Assembly (NCBI GenBank): GCA_003508835.1
Contig: PUFA01000070.1
Location: forward strand, 6,448,001 to 6,512,000
Source of the DNA: Eonycteris spelaea
Taxonomy: Eukaryota; Chordata; Mammalia; Chiroptera; Pteropodidae
Reading direction: 5' to 3'
Length of the DNA stretch: 64,000 bases
Part shown: in pieces, positions 33,640-46,030 of the stretch
Layout of the letters: every line of letters begins with the position of its first letter
How positions within the stretch are numbered: position 1 is the stretch's first letter
Position numbers and translations under genes: made by a program
The notes under the pieces: model-generated
Told to the model about the DNA's origin: nothing
The model's input: only the letters and a program-made list of their open reading frames with translations
The model's database searches: none

Positions 33640-34560
33640 TTAAATTTTTAATTAGTAATTTTTGTTGATGTAATGCATTGACATAGCTTAAATTCGAAAG
33701 TATTTTTAAAAAGTGAAAAAATCCATTTGACATCCTTGATCTCCAACTAAACACTTTCTTTCCTTGAATGCAACCTATATTATCATTTTTGAGGTTACTT
33801 TCCACATGTTTTATGTTTATGTAACCAAATGTGCATATAGATACACGCACACACTCTTTTTTCACACAACTGATAGCATACTATGTACGCTATTGATTGT
33901 ATAGCTTGACTTTTCGCTTAGCAATATGTCTTGAAAATCATTTCATTATGTAAAGAGTTTTTAAAATATTTTTTAACCAACTACATAAAATCTAATTGCC
34001 TTTATGCACCGTAAATTATTTAGCCATTTTTATATTAACATTTAGGTTGTTCCAGTTTTTTTTGCTAGTTCTCATCTCCCAATAATATAAAAGGAAGTCT
34101 GTTTTATCAAATTTTGTCAACACCATAAGTTCTCAAGCTTTTTAATTGTTGCCATTAGTAAAGGGAAAAAAATGGTATCAGTGTAATTTTAATTTATATT
34201 TATTTTATTATGATAGAAAATGTACATTTTTCATGCTTTAAGATTTCTTTGCATTTTCTTCCCTGAAAAATCTCATTAATTTTAGTTTGAGCTCGTTCTT
34301 CTGTTATCATCAATTTTTCCATTATTGCTATGTAGGAGCTCTTTACATATTATGAAAAATAGCTCTTCGTAAAATGAGTGTCATGTATGTGTTTCTTTGT
34401 AGAGCTTTTTGTTAAGTTGCTAAATTTGTCAACATTTTATTATAATGTTAAAACACATAGTTTTAACCTTATATACAGATCTTTGGTGAATCTGAAATGA
34501 ATTCTAATGTAAAGAATTAAATTTTTTAAACATATGACTACCAAGTTTTCTCTACACTTA
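33640..34560 (-). repeat. Old L1, 3' region
   Basis: On the plus strand 'tgacttttcgcttagcaatatgtcttga', 'aacatttaggttgttccagttttttttgc', 'tgtcaacaccataagttctcaagc', 'aatggtatcagtgtaatttt' and 'taggagctctttacatatta' are the reverse complement of an ancient L1 3' region, in order. Divergence is high. The minus-strand frame 33602-33865 is a shadow. Confidence 0.65.
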
Positions 34561-36465
34561 TTTTTCCAATCAAATGTTATTTTCAGCCAATCAAAATTAT
34601 GAATGTGTTTTTGTTACATTGTCCATTTTATTATGTATGTCTCTCTTTGTCACCCAATGTCTCTCTTTGCTCATTACTAGGTTCTTCCAGCCTAGTAATA
34701 CTTAAAAAAGTATAATTAATAAAAGGAGGATCCAGAGATTTCTGAGGATGTTGTACATATAGGGTCTTTTTGAGATGAGGAAATGAAAGTTTTTCTTCTA
34801 TTTTTGGGAGAGGGCCTTAGACTCTTCTTTAGTATCAAGAGTAGGACTTACAACTTGATAATTATAATCACTAATTAAAAATAATCAGTATAACTTGATA
34901 ACCATCACTTTAGCCTATCATAATAGGTTAGGATATAATCCTTATTTTTAAAAAAATAAATTTCCTAGATACATAAAGATTCCTTACATAAGTATCCTAA
35001 CATGAGCAAATTTTTCTCTTTGTTTTTCGTAATGGCAGAATGTTACCTACATTCCTCACTCTCATAATGTGAAATGCATACTGATTTTGCAATGCATGGG
35101 AATGTGAAAGACTAAACAAAAATAAATAATCAGAAATATAGATAACTTACTTTAGTATAAACCTTCATTTTGAATCAATAGTATGGGTTTCATATTTAAG
35201 ACAGCAGATAATTTTATTCTAAATAGAAAATATAAGGAATAAGATCACTTTTTAAAAACATTTAATATTTGGCAGAAATTAAAATTAAATATATTTTATC
35301 ACAAAAATTGAATAGAAACCATACATTACAAAAGAAAATCATGAGTAAAAAAGATTACTATTGCACTTTTTTGATATTCCTTTTTTTGTTATTTTATGTC
35401 AAAGAGAATTGTCACATATACTAGCAGCACAAATGCACAGACAGAAAAGAACTTTACTTTCCAAGTAAGCAACTATAAATGAGAGAGATTTTTAATTGGC
35501 TTGGTGAAGATTCTCATAGGAACTCAATGCTAAGAACTATAAAACAATAAATAAAAACTAAGAAGTGTCTCTTTTTCAAAACTAAACTAAAATAAAACTT
35601 GTGAAGTTATTCATGGTATCAACAAATAAAATTTAAAATATATATATATTTGAACTAATATAATTTTATATTTAAAATAGAGTCCAATTATAATAAAGTA
35701 TAAAAGTATTATTGAGGTTAACTAAAATAAAAATAATTGACTGATCTCCATTTATTATTTAACATAAAATGAAGTAGAAAAGCTGAACTGAATATGTTGT
35801 ATTTACGGATATTCAATACATGTTTGCAACCCACAGGAGAATTGAAACTGTAAGGTAAGGAGAATAATTTTTAAGCTTAAGCACTGACATTATATATCCA
35901 AATTGGTGTTTCCTCTTTCAAAATAGTCATCTTGCTTTTGACTATTTTAAAATATTTAAAATATTTTAAGTTATTCTGTTGCAACTGTCTTCTGTAACAG
36001 AAAAACAATTCTATGAATTGACTGACAGAAAATCTGTATCCTTTGAGATTGAACTCGATCTTATGATAATAGTTGAACATAATGAAGATAGTGCTGAGCT
36101 CAAGCAGAGTATTATTAGTGAGGGCTAAAGATAAGATACAACTAAAAAGACTGAGGGAATTTTAAAATATGGAGTAGAAACAAATTCTGAAAGCACTTCC
36201 TAGCAGGCTGGGAAACTTTCATCAGAAGGAGCACTATAGGAATATTAAATTGCATACCAACTGCCTTCCTCAGTAGATAGCACTTATGGGGATATAAATG
36301 TTCTGGACATTGCATTTTAAAAAGTGAGAATCACTTGTATCATTTAGAATCTCATAGATGCATGTGCATTTACAATAGTTGACATTTTAATCTTCGTGGG
36401 AGAGAATAAAACTATTTTTTATGCAAATTATAGAAAAATAAAAAAAACCTGAATGGAGACAATTA
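34561..36465. other. Unassigned A/T-rich DNA
   Basis: No gene or named repeat seen. There is a partly repeated 'tgtctctctttg' near 34638-34670. The minus-strand frame 35877-36080 has no motif. Confidence 0.55.
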
Positions 36466-36469
36466 TGGC

Positions 36470-36580
36470 TAGATCATTTCAAAGTTATATCAATGTCTAA
36501 ACACTATGCTGTACGCCTGAAACTAATATAATATTGAATGTTAACTGTATTTGAAAAAATTATAATAAAAAAAGAAATAA
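36470..36580 (+). repeat. L1 3' end
   Basis: 'atgtctaaacactatgctgt', 'acgcctgaaactaatataat' and an A-rich tail: the terminal ~100 bp of a laurasiatherian-type L1, one of the least diverged L1 ends here. Confidence 0.85.
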
Positions 36581-38856
36581 GGAAAAATTTCAAGATCCTC
36601 CAAGACAAAATAAATCCACAAAATAAGAAGGCTTATAACTATAACTTTACCAAAACAAGAAAACCATCAAAGTAAATGACTTGCTATTCTGACAGAAAAG
36701 TTACCATTAAACTATAAACCTTGTAAAATGCCTGAAAATGTTAAAAATAAACTTTAGGAAAAATAAATTTATACAAAGTAATGGCTGAAATTTAGTAAAT
36801 AGAATTTTATACAACACCACAGTGAAATTTCAGCATAGGAAAATCTACATACTTCACCAAAAAATCTGATGAAAGAAGAAAATTGCAAGTCAACAGTCTA
36901 AAGAGAATTAAATGTACTTGAAACAAACATTAATGATATGAAATCACCTTGAATCATAAATTTACAAACATCAGGAAGAAGTTATTTGAATAACTCAGCA
37001 AAGAAATATAAAGAAGACTATTAGCTCATAAATAAATAATAAGGCAATTATATATATGAGTTAAGATTCTGTGGTAATATACAATCAAAGAATATTCCTG
37101 ACAACAGAAAATTAATTTTAAATGTATTATCTTTAGTATTAGGCATTTGAAGATTTATAAATCACTTCCATTAATAATTCACAAAGGCTATCTTTGGTAA
37201 ATATTTATTTTTGACAGCATTTTTAACAATATAAACTATTTTATCTTTTAATGAAAGCAGCAAATAGTATGTTTAGCTTTTTTACTTACTTTGATTTATG
37301 GTAAAAGAATTAGATCCTGAATGCTTTAAGAACCCTCTATGTTTAGGCGCTCTTCTATAAACTACTATCTCCTCCTCCTCTGGTTCAGTACTTGATCACT
37401 AGCATCTTCTTTCCTTTCCCTCTCCTACCATTCACACTCAAACTGTCAATTTTGCCTATCCTTGTCTCTGACGCACCATTCTCACATTTCCAGGGTAATA
37501 AAATAGAGCTTATACTTTTAAAAGTTTGGAGACTCAGTTAAGATTATTGGCAATGTGAATTAAATTGAAAACCTATAAAAAGACATGCAATTATTTGATT
37601 TTGCTTTTTAGCCTCCATTTCTATTCTCCAAAACGTTAATATATCTTGGGTCAAGCAGAGGAATGCATGTACAGAAAAGTAAACCCACTCTCCTATAAAA
37701 ATTCACAAAAGTGAAGAGACATAGGACCAGTTTCATAACCCTCGATGTTTTTGGTGTCTATTCTCTGATTCTGCAGTTTTACTATAACATTCTACAACGT
37801 TTAAATTATGTTTGAGTTATTAGCAGCTCTTCTCATTCAGGGTTCTTCTTAGCTAAATCTCAACAGGCAGTCTAAACTGTGGTAAGATTTACTGAGAATA
37901 TTAAATAAGGCTATGCTACACAAAGCAGAACATAATTAGTGCCAAAGCCTAGCTCTGCCTGCACATTTACAGTCTATTTGGACTACTGAAAAGTGCTAGA
38001 GTGTTTCAAATAATCAAGTCCTGCTTGAAATTTCAGTCACCTAATTTCATAAAACAGAATTGTGCTCCAACTGCTATCAGCAAAATATCTTTAGTTGACT
38101 TACAAAATATTATTATAACAAATGTTATAACTCATTGAGAGTGCTCTGGGACATTTTTCTGAATATATCCATTCTTTATCTTGTCATTTGTACTTAGTGA
38201 GGACAGAAATGGACACAGGTTCAGGGATGCTATGGAAAAACATGCGATTTCCACAGCTAAATCAAGTTCGAAACATGTTTAATCCAAGTTTGAATTTCTT
38301 TAGGGTGATTTACAAAGATTAAAAATCCTCTTAAAAATTCAAGAAAATATTTAATTCTTATTCTGTGCCAACTGATTTTCTTATTTTAAAATTTACAAAA
38401 GAAATCCATCCCCATTTTATTAAAATTTAGCAAATACAGATAGTAACGTGGAAAAAATGTACTTTTTCACCCCTAAGAGATAAAAAGTGTTAGAATTTGA
38501 TATATATCCAACTAGAATTATTTTAAAAATGTATTGCCTAAAAACATGAGACACTGTTTTTCATTGGCTATATGTTGTTCTGTTATACACTTTATCATTA
38601 TAAATAGCCTTTCATTAAGCTTCCTTACATACACTATTTGTCTGTTTATCTTATTATTACCTTGAAATAGAGTTATAAAATTAGAAAACTTGAATTAGAG
38701 AGAAAATATATTCTGAGTTTTTCTGCAGATTAGTCCAACTCTTTAAAAAATGTTTAATGTAAATATTTATTCTCAAATATCTATTATAAATATCTACAGA
38801 CATTTTTATTAATAAAAGTGTTTGCTAAAATTTTCCCATCATTCATCTAGGGGAAA

Positions 38857-38858
<2 letters not shown>

Positions 38859-38895
<37 letters not shown>
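38859..38895. repeat. (TG)n microsatellite
   Basis: A pure TG tract of about 18 units. Confidence 0.97.
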
Positions 38896-38897
<2 letters not shown>

Positions 38898-39332
38898 TTG
38901 TTTAAAACAAACTATAGTGAATTATTACATATATCATTTTCATGAGTAGGAAAATATGAAAAATGTATTTCATAAAAGGATAACATTTTAAAAATCATTG
39001 GTTGAATGACTTGAAACAAAAATAAGTGCTCTCATATATATTATCTTATTTTACTGAATCCTTACAATTAGTGAGATACCCATCACTATCTTTTTTTCTC
39101 TCTTCCAGAAGAAGACATTATGGTACAGTAATTCTAAATAATGACTTTTGTTGATTTAACAAGTTTGCAGTAAAACAAAAATATGAACATATTTCAGACC
39201 CAAATTTTTTGTTATTTTATATTATTATAAAAATGTAATTAAAAATGATTTCTCTTTTTCACTATAATAATGAAAGATTTAAAAATCTTTTAATGCAAGG
39301 AAATTAGAACTTGAACCCTGGAGAGTAGAAGA

Positions 39333-39370
<38 letters not shown>
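39333..39370. repeat. (AAT)n microsatellite
   Basis: About twelve AAT/ATA units without interruption. Confidence 0.97.
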
Positions 39371-39376
<6 letters not shown>

Positions 39377-39477
39377 CAAACATCTGAGGGTATGTTCTAA
39401 GCAAAACAAATGATTAAGACAACATTTCTCAAAATGCATTTGGTAAGATGTGAAAATGTATCCTACCACAAGTAAAC

Positions 39478-39537
39478 AATAAAATAAAATAAAATAAAAT
39501 AAAATAAAATAAAATAAAATAAAATAAAATAAAATAA
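39478..39537. repeat. (AAAAT)n microsatellite
   Basis: About twelve pure AAAAT pentamers. The Y-F-I-L-F-type repeat in the minus-strand frame 39429-39722 is its antisense translation. Confidence 0.97.
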
Positions 39538-42364
39538 CAAACGCTTGGTTTAAAAAATGGGGGGAAATCTGAGTTACACATTGTAATCAGATTTGTACTC
39601 AACCCAGGACTTTGCAGAGCCTTAAAATTCCCAATATGCCTGGAAGATTTCAAAGTGAGGGAAATAGTGCAAAATGTCATGAATTTCATAAATGTGTATT
39701 TATAAAGACAGTTGTAGGTCAAGTACTTTAAAGGAAATACTTTGCTAAAAGCTTCGATTGTTTGAGTAAATGAGACTTGCCTAATATCGTCAGGTCAAAC
39801 TTAACTATTCAGAATAAAAGAAGACAGTGCAGAAGTCATTGTAATTACCACCAGGCTAAAGGAAAACGATCAACACCAGCTCCTGCTAGAAACTCCTGCC
39901 GGGCTTGCTGTTTACTTAACTGCCTTTGCATCTACAGTTTAATTTGCCTTTACCCAAGATGTATCTACCTGCTTCTGCTCAGTCGGTCCTATTTTTACTC
40001 CATCCATTAATTTGCTTAGGCTTGATATATCTGATAACACTTTTCTTACTCTCTGCTTATTGTCTCTCCCGCTTTTATTTTCATCTTAATCCAGACTTCC
40101 CTGTGTTTCTGCTCTCTTGGCTTCCACTTTACAGTCTCAATCCATCTCTAAATCAAATCTAAGTTTATTACTGGTCTTTCCTAGCTCTCCCATTGTCTTT
40201 CCGGATTATTTTCTAATCATATACCTTCTCTCCCTGTTTTAACGTACAGTTAATTAAAATTATGTCAATTTCTATGTGTTTGCATCTTCACAAATTAACA
40301 CAGACCATTACACTCCTTTAATTCAATTTTAAAATATCCCAAATAGCATATAAAAGATAAAATATAATCTTATTAAATTTGTCTGAAATGAAATTAAAAC
40401 CATTAAATGTTAAAATGCTATCTTTTAAAATATAACATTATTTTTATAAATATATATTATCTTTTTTAGCTGTAAAAGGGCAAGAACAGGTAAAAAAAAA
40501 AAAGAATAACACAAGTGCTATTTACTTTACCTGCAGAAGCTGAAAGCATCAAGAGGCACTTGTGATTTCCATTCCTGGAGGATAAGAATAATCCCTACAC
40601 ATGGTTCTTGACAGAATAACATTATGGTTTGCCACCAGAACAGTTTTAGAAGTGTCAGGATAAGTGTTCTCCTAGCCTCAGAGAAAGGACCAGGTCCACA
40701 GCTAATTAAGTGAGCAGTGAGTTAAGAGTATAAAGCAAGGAAAGCCAAAGTAGAGATTGAGGTGGTGAATAAAAATTTTCAGTACACTCCTCCGAATACA
40801 ACTATAGATGCACAATTATTTCTGTCTCCTAGGAGAAAACAGTCTTCTGCTGCAGAACCAAGATTCCAAGGCATAAAATACATCTCATTAGGACCAAAGG
40901 GGATTTGAAAAGAAATATACCAGATTTTTTTTGTAGACTTTGGCTAGCTGTGAGTCATATAAGTGAAAATCCTGCAGCCAATGATTTAAAATCGTATAAT
41001 GTAAATTTTTGTCTGATTTGTTACTGTTCCTTACAACACAGTTTATGCTCTGATTTTTTTTCTCTTTCGTCTTATTTCCACCATCTTTAAAAAACTTTAA
41101 AATTTTTTAGGCTACAAATATTAGATCAAAGTACAGATATTTTATTGAAATTTTTATGTGTCCTAGGTTTACTATTCAGACACTCTATGTAATATTTATT
41201 TTTCTTTTACATAAATACACATTTTCTCTACTACATAGAAATGAAATATTTAATTCAGTTGTTAGATATTACAAGTGTTTAAAAAAGACACTTTCAAATT
41301 ACATTAATTTAATAAAAATAGTTTTTTGATGAAAACTGCACATGTACTAGTACCTTAAAAATGTAAGACATGTCCTGTTGTATATTGTTTTGCTTTACTT
41401 CAGAAGGAATTGTTTATGTTTTAAGGAAAAATATGGAAGATGTGGTGTTTTATATGGAAAGTTTTGTTTGTGTGTTTAGAAAAAATAGATAACATCTTAT
41501 TTATAAATTTTTAAAACCTACATAATTTAGCCATAATGCTAAGTGATTTTCCACCCAATTAAGAAATCAACCAACACACTATTGGAACATGATTATAAGA
41601 TACTTTAAAGTAGGAAATAGTACAGTGAAAAGTGTAGTTTAATACATGGTTGGAAAGTTTTCTTGATTAGAAGAGATATAAAGAAATAAACCATCTACAC
41701 TGACAAAATAAAAGAATATTGAATGAAAAACAAAATCCACTGCACAATAGGAACTATAGGCAATAAATTCAAATTAGAGACCTAAAAACTATTATTAAAA
41801 TTAAATAAATGAATATATAGTGAGGATGTAAAGAAATTATTCAGATATTATGTTCTCAACGGACCTCTAAGGAATTTTATGCTTGAATTTGTCCAATTTT
41901 TGTGACAATCAAACTTTTCAGCGAATAAAATATTACAATTTGACAAATGACTACAGTCTTCACATGAAATGCAAACAAATGTTAGATGATGTTAGATGAT
42001 ATTATAAGTAAATTATTTTAATATTTCTTTTATAGTTTTTACCTATACTACTACATTCTCAAAACAAAGAAATTACATCAAAGTTTCCAAGAAAACTAGT
42101 GAGAAAGGGAGATTCCAAATACATAGATTCAGTTATTACTATTGTTGTTTACTGAGAAAACAATATCCAAATGTCAATGAAAATTATAACATGTACCACC
42201 ATAGAATGAAAAATGATTTGTCAAAACTTTAAATACATTATTTTAAAAAGTTATTCCAAATTATATTTAAAAGTTCAATTTTCAACAGTGAAAATATGAG
42301 ACGTGCAGATATTGGTAAATATGACCTATAGAGTAAAAAAAAAAAAAAAAAGTAAATAAAAACT

Positions 42365-43110
42365 GTCCCTGAGGAAACACATTAAATTTATTAGACAAAG
42401 ATTTTAAAAGCAACCATTATAAATATGTATAAGGAACTAAAAGAATGTATAACAATGTCTTATCAATGTAGAATATAAACAGAGAGAGATTATATCTAAA
42501 AAGAACCAAATAGAAATTCTAAGTTGAAAAACACAATAACTACAAACAAAAATTCATGACAGAGACTCAAATAATTTCAGTTGACAGAAGGAAAAAAATC
42601 AGGGAATTTGTAAATTATTTAATAGAAATTATCAAGTCCATGTAACGGAAAGAAAAATATGTAATAAAAAAAATGAAAAATTCTAAGTGATCTGTTGGAG
42701 ACCATCAAGTTTATTGGTATACACATAATGGTAATCTCAGAAGGAGATGACAGAGAAAAAAAGATGTAAAATAAATTTGAAGATATATTATCAGAAAATA
42801 TGCAAACTTGTTGAAAAAACATTAATCTGAACATCTAAGAAGTTCAAAGAATATCAAGTAGGATGAACTCAAAGAGATCCACACTTGGACACATCATATT
42901 TAAGCTGTCAAAAACAAAGGACAAAGTATCATAAAAACAATGAGAGAGAAACAACTCTTCATGCACAAACAATTCTCAATAGTATAATAGTATTAATTCT
43001 AATTTCTCTTCAGAAACCACAGAGGTCAAGAAGCAGGAAAGTTATATCCAAAGTGTAGGAAAAAAGGGGCCGTCTACCAATATTTCTGTATTTAGCAATA
43101 GTGTCTTTCA
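42365..43110 (+). repeat. L1 or HAL1 ORF1-region fragment
   Basis: 'ttagacaaagattttaaaagcaacc', 'accaaatagaaattctaagttgaaaa', 'gagaccatcaagtttattgg', 'catctaagaagttcaaagaa', 'ctcaaagagatccacacttgg' and 'agaaaccacagaggtcaagaagcagg' follow the ORF1 coding region of old L1/HAL1 elements. Stops and indels are frequent. Confidence 0.75.
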
Positions 43111-43159
43111 AAAATTAAAGAGAAATTGTATTTTGAGAAAAATAAAAACAATTCATTAT

Positions 43160-43985
43160 AATCATGCCTGGACTATAAGCCAATGGCCACACACACACAA
43201 AAATGTTTAGCAGGATTAGGTGCTAGAAAAATGCAATCAAAAACACAATGAAATATAATTATAGATCCACTAGGATGCCTATAGTCAAAATGATAGACAA
43301 TTAAAAGCTTTACTGAAGATGTGGAAAACTGGAACATTTTTTTCACTTCTGATAGGATTGTAAAATGATGCAGCTTCTTTAGAAGATAATTTGGCAGTTC
43401 TTCAAAAAATAAAATATGAAGTTGGCATATGACACAGCATTCCACTCTTATGTATGTACTCAAGAGAATTGAAAGAATATGTTTACACAAAACTCGTAAA
43501 TGAATATTCATAGCAGGATTACTTATGATAGCCAAAATGTGAGAAAAACCCAAATGTCCATCAATGATAAATAGATAAACAAATATGGTATATCCATACA
43601 ATGGAATTTTAGTCAGCAAAAATAAATAAATAAATAAAAAGGAATGAAATGAAATAATGATTCATGCTATCCATATATGCATGAACCTCAAAAACATTAT
43701 GCTAAGTGAAAAAAGACATACAGGAAAGACCATGTGTTATATGATTCTATTCATAGAAATGTCTAGAATAGTCAAATCCATGGGGAGAGATAGTGGTTGT
43801 CAAGGTCTGGAGGAATAGGCATTCTAAAATGACTGCTAATCGACATTGGATTTTTATTTGAGATGAAAAAAGATTCTGCAATTAGATAATGATATTGTTG
43901 CACAGCTCTGTGAATATACTAAAATCTGTCTAACTGTTCACTTTAAATAAAATAAAAAATAATTGTAACATAGAAAAATTAATTA
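43160..43985 (+). repeat. L1 ORF2 C-terminus and 3' UTR
   Basis: 'aaatgcaatcaaaaacacaatg', 'gattacttatgatagccaaaatg', 'aaatgtccatcaatgataaat', 'acaatggaattttagtcagc', 'tatgctaagtgaaaaaagaca' and 'ttgcacagctctgtgaatatact' run in consensus order. It follows the ORF1 block directly with the whole endonuclease/RT region absent. The 148-codon minus-strand frame 43173-43619 is antisense of this block, not a gene. Confidence 0.82.
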
Positions 43986-43989
43986 AAAC

Positions 43990-44625
43990 AACCAAGAAAA
44001 TCAATCAATTCCAAAGGAGATTGGTTGATATGTCAATAAAATTGATAAGCCTCTAGTCAGACTGACAAGAGAAAAAGAGACAACTCAAATTATTAATATC
44101 AGGAATGAAGAAAGAGACATCACTATGAACTCAACAGATATTAAATAGGTTTAAAAGGGATTAATATAAAAATTTTATGCGCATGAACTGAACAACTTAA
44201 GTTAAATCCACCAAATCCTTTAAAAGAAAACCATAAACTATCTCTCACTCAAGAAGGAATTACCTGAATAGTTTTATAAGGATTAATGAATTATGGTTAA
44301 AACATTTCCAAAAATATAAACCCCAGGCATAAATTCTTTTACTAGTGAATTATCCCAAAGTTTAGGAATTCTACTAAACCTCAAATTAAAAAGTAATAAT
44401 AATTTAACAAAATCTCAGAAAATAAAAGAAGCAGACATACCTCACAATTCATTTTTGTGCCTTCATTATTCTAATAGCCAAACCAGACAAAAACAGTTCC
44501 TGACAACTATTGACCAATATCTTTCATGAACATAGATTCAAAAATTCTCAATAAAATCTTATTAAATTGAATTCAAGAATATATAAAAATGATGTATTAC
44601 AACTAAATGGATTATATAGAGTCAA
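43990..44625 (+). repeat. L1 ORF2 fragment (pre-RT to RT)
   Basis: 'gtcaataaaattgataagcctctagtcagactgac', 'aatatcaggaatgaagaaag', 'gaattacctgaatag', 'caggcataaattcttttactagtgaatt' and 'aacatagattcaaaaattctcaataaaat' are L1 ORF2 on the plus strand. Confidence 0.8.
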
Positions 44626-44629
44626 AAAG

Positions 44630-44965
44630 TAGAAAGTATTCACCAGGGATGGAGAATTGGTAAAAATGGAGAAATGTTGGTCAAAAGGGTTCAAAGTTAG
44701 AGTTATGTAGAATGAATACACATAGAGATCTAATATGCATCATAATGACTATAGTTAATAATAATGTATTGAATACTGGAAATTTCCTAAGAGGATATAT
44801 TTCAAGTGCTCTTACCACAATCACACATATCAACACACAAAAGATAACTATATGAAGAAGATGAATAGAATAATTAGCTTGACTGTGGTAATAATTTAAC
44901 TATATGTATCTCAAAATATACTGTTATACAGCTTAAATATAAACAGTTTTATTTTAAAAAGCAAT
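44630..44965 (+). repeat. L1 3' end inserted between ORF2 blocks
   Basis: 'agtattcaccagggatggag', 'aaatgttggtcaaaagggtt', 'aatgactatagttaataata', 'ttcaagtgctcttaccacaa' and 'tagcttgactgtggtaataa' are an L1 3' UTR. The ORF2 C-terminus starts again immediately after it, so it interrupts or is joined to the surrounding L1. Confidence 0.78.
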
Positions 44966-44984
44966 AGTAAGCAAAAAACATGAT

Positions 44985-45709
44985 ATTTACAAAAGAATAA
45001 ATATATTGATCAATAGAACAGAATAAGAGCTCAGAAATAGATCCACACAAATATAAACACCTGCTTTTTGACAAAGAAACTGACATACTTTAATGGAGAA
45101 AAAATAGTCTTTTCAGCAAATAGTGCTGAGAAAAAAAGTTATGGAAGCAGCTGAGGAGTTTTAGACACCATGCCAAAAAGCACGATTCATTTAAAAAATT
45201 GATAAATGGCACTTTTCATTACTGAAATCATTTATTCTTCAAGAGATATTGTTAAGAAATGAAAAGACAAGCCGAAGTTTGGGAGAAAATAACTTCATGT
45301 CACATATATGATAAAGTACTTCCCCCACCACCAGAATATATTAAAAACTCTTAAAACTCCCAGTAAGAAAAAAAATTTTTTTAACGTAAAAAAAATATAT
45401 CTTTAAGACACTTCACCAAAGAAGAAATATAGATAGTAACTATGCATATGTAAAGATGTTCAATCTCATTCATCATTACGGAAATGCAAATTAAAACACG
45501 ATACTATTACATGACTATTAAAATGGCTAAAATAAAAAAATACTGACAATACTAAGAGCTGTTGGGAATGTGGAACAAATGGAACTCTCTTGCATATCTA
45601 ATGATAATGCAAAAGGTGCAACCTTTTTGGAAATGTATTTGGCACTAAACGCAATTAAAGGAAGACTTAGCAATCTCCCTTTAGGTATTTACTCAGATGG
45701 ATTGAAAAC

Positions 45710-45744
<35 letters not shown>

Positions 45745-46030
45745 ACACACACACCCAACCTGTACACAACATTTAATAGTAGTCTTTTTATATCACCAAA
45801 ATCTGAAGTCATTCTAGATGTTGCTCAGCAGATGAATGAATAACAATCTATAGTACACCCATACAATGGCATACTTCTTAGCAATAAAGATGAATAAAAT
45901 ACTAAATCTTGTAAAAACATGGATGAAATTTCTTTGCATTTTGTTAAGTGAGAGAGGGTAGTCCCAAAAGCTTAATACTATATTATTTTTTACAAATAAA
46001 GAGTGGAGCCCGGAAACTGAGACCATTTAA
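44985..46030 (+). repeat. L1 ORF2 C-terminal region
   Basis: 'cagaataagagctcagaaatagatccacac', 'tagtgctgagaaaaaaagtt', 'gacacttcaccaaagaaga', 'gaaatgcaaattaaaacacga', 'ggaatgtggaacaaatggaactctc', 'catacaatggcatacttctta' and 'aacatggatgaaatttctttg' run in the order of L1 ORF2's C-terminal third. An AC microsatellite lies inside (45711-45755). Plus-strand frame 45570-45776 is a reading of it. Confidence 0.82.
45711..45755. repeat. (AC)n microsatellite
   Basis: An AC tract with one 'caccac' interruption inside the L1 ORF2 fragment. Confidence 0.97.

Larger units (their letters stand above)
36581..42360. other. Unassigned A/T-rich DNA with simple repeats
   Basis: No gene found. Simple repeats are listed separately. 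About 37840-38110 is a repeat-poor patch of even composition. The 77- and 78-codon overlapping plus-strand frames at 39777-40162 and a 61-codon frame at 40905-41090 lack known motifs. An A17 run lies near 42336-42352. Confidence 0.5.

Noticed and set aside
39777..40162. Overlapping 77- and 78-codon plus-strand frames
   Set aside because: Two frames over the same pyrimidine-rich DNA, with no motif in either and no sign that one is favoured.
43173..43619. A 148-codon minus-strand open frame
   Set aside because: It is the antisense of a plus-strand L1 ORF2 C-terminal/3' UTR fragment, in which each consensus block is recognisable.
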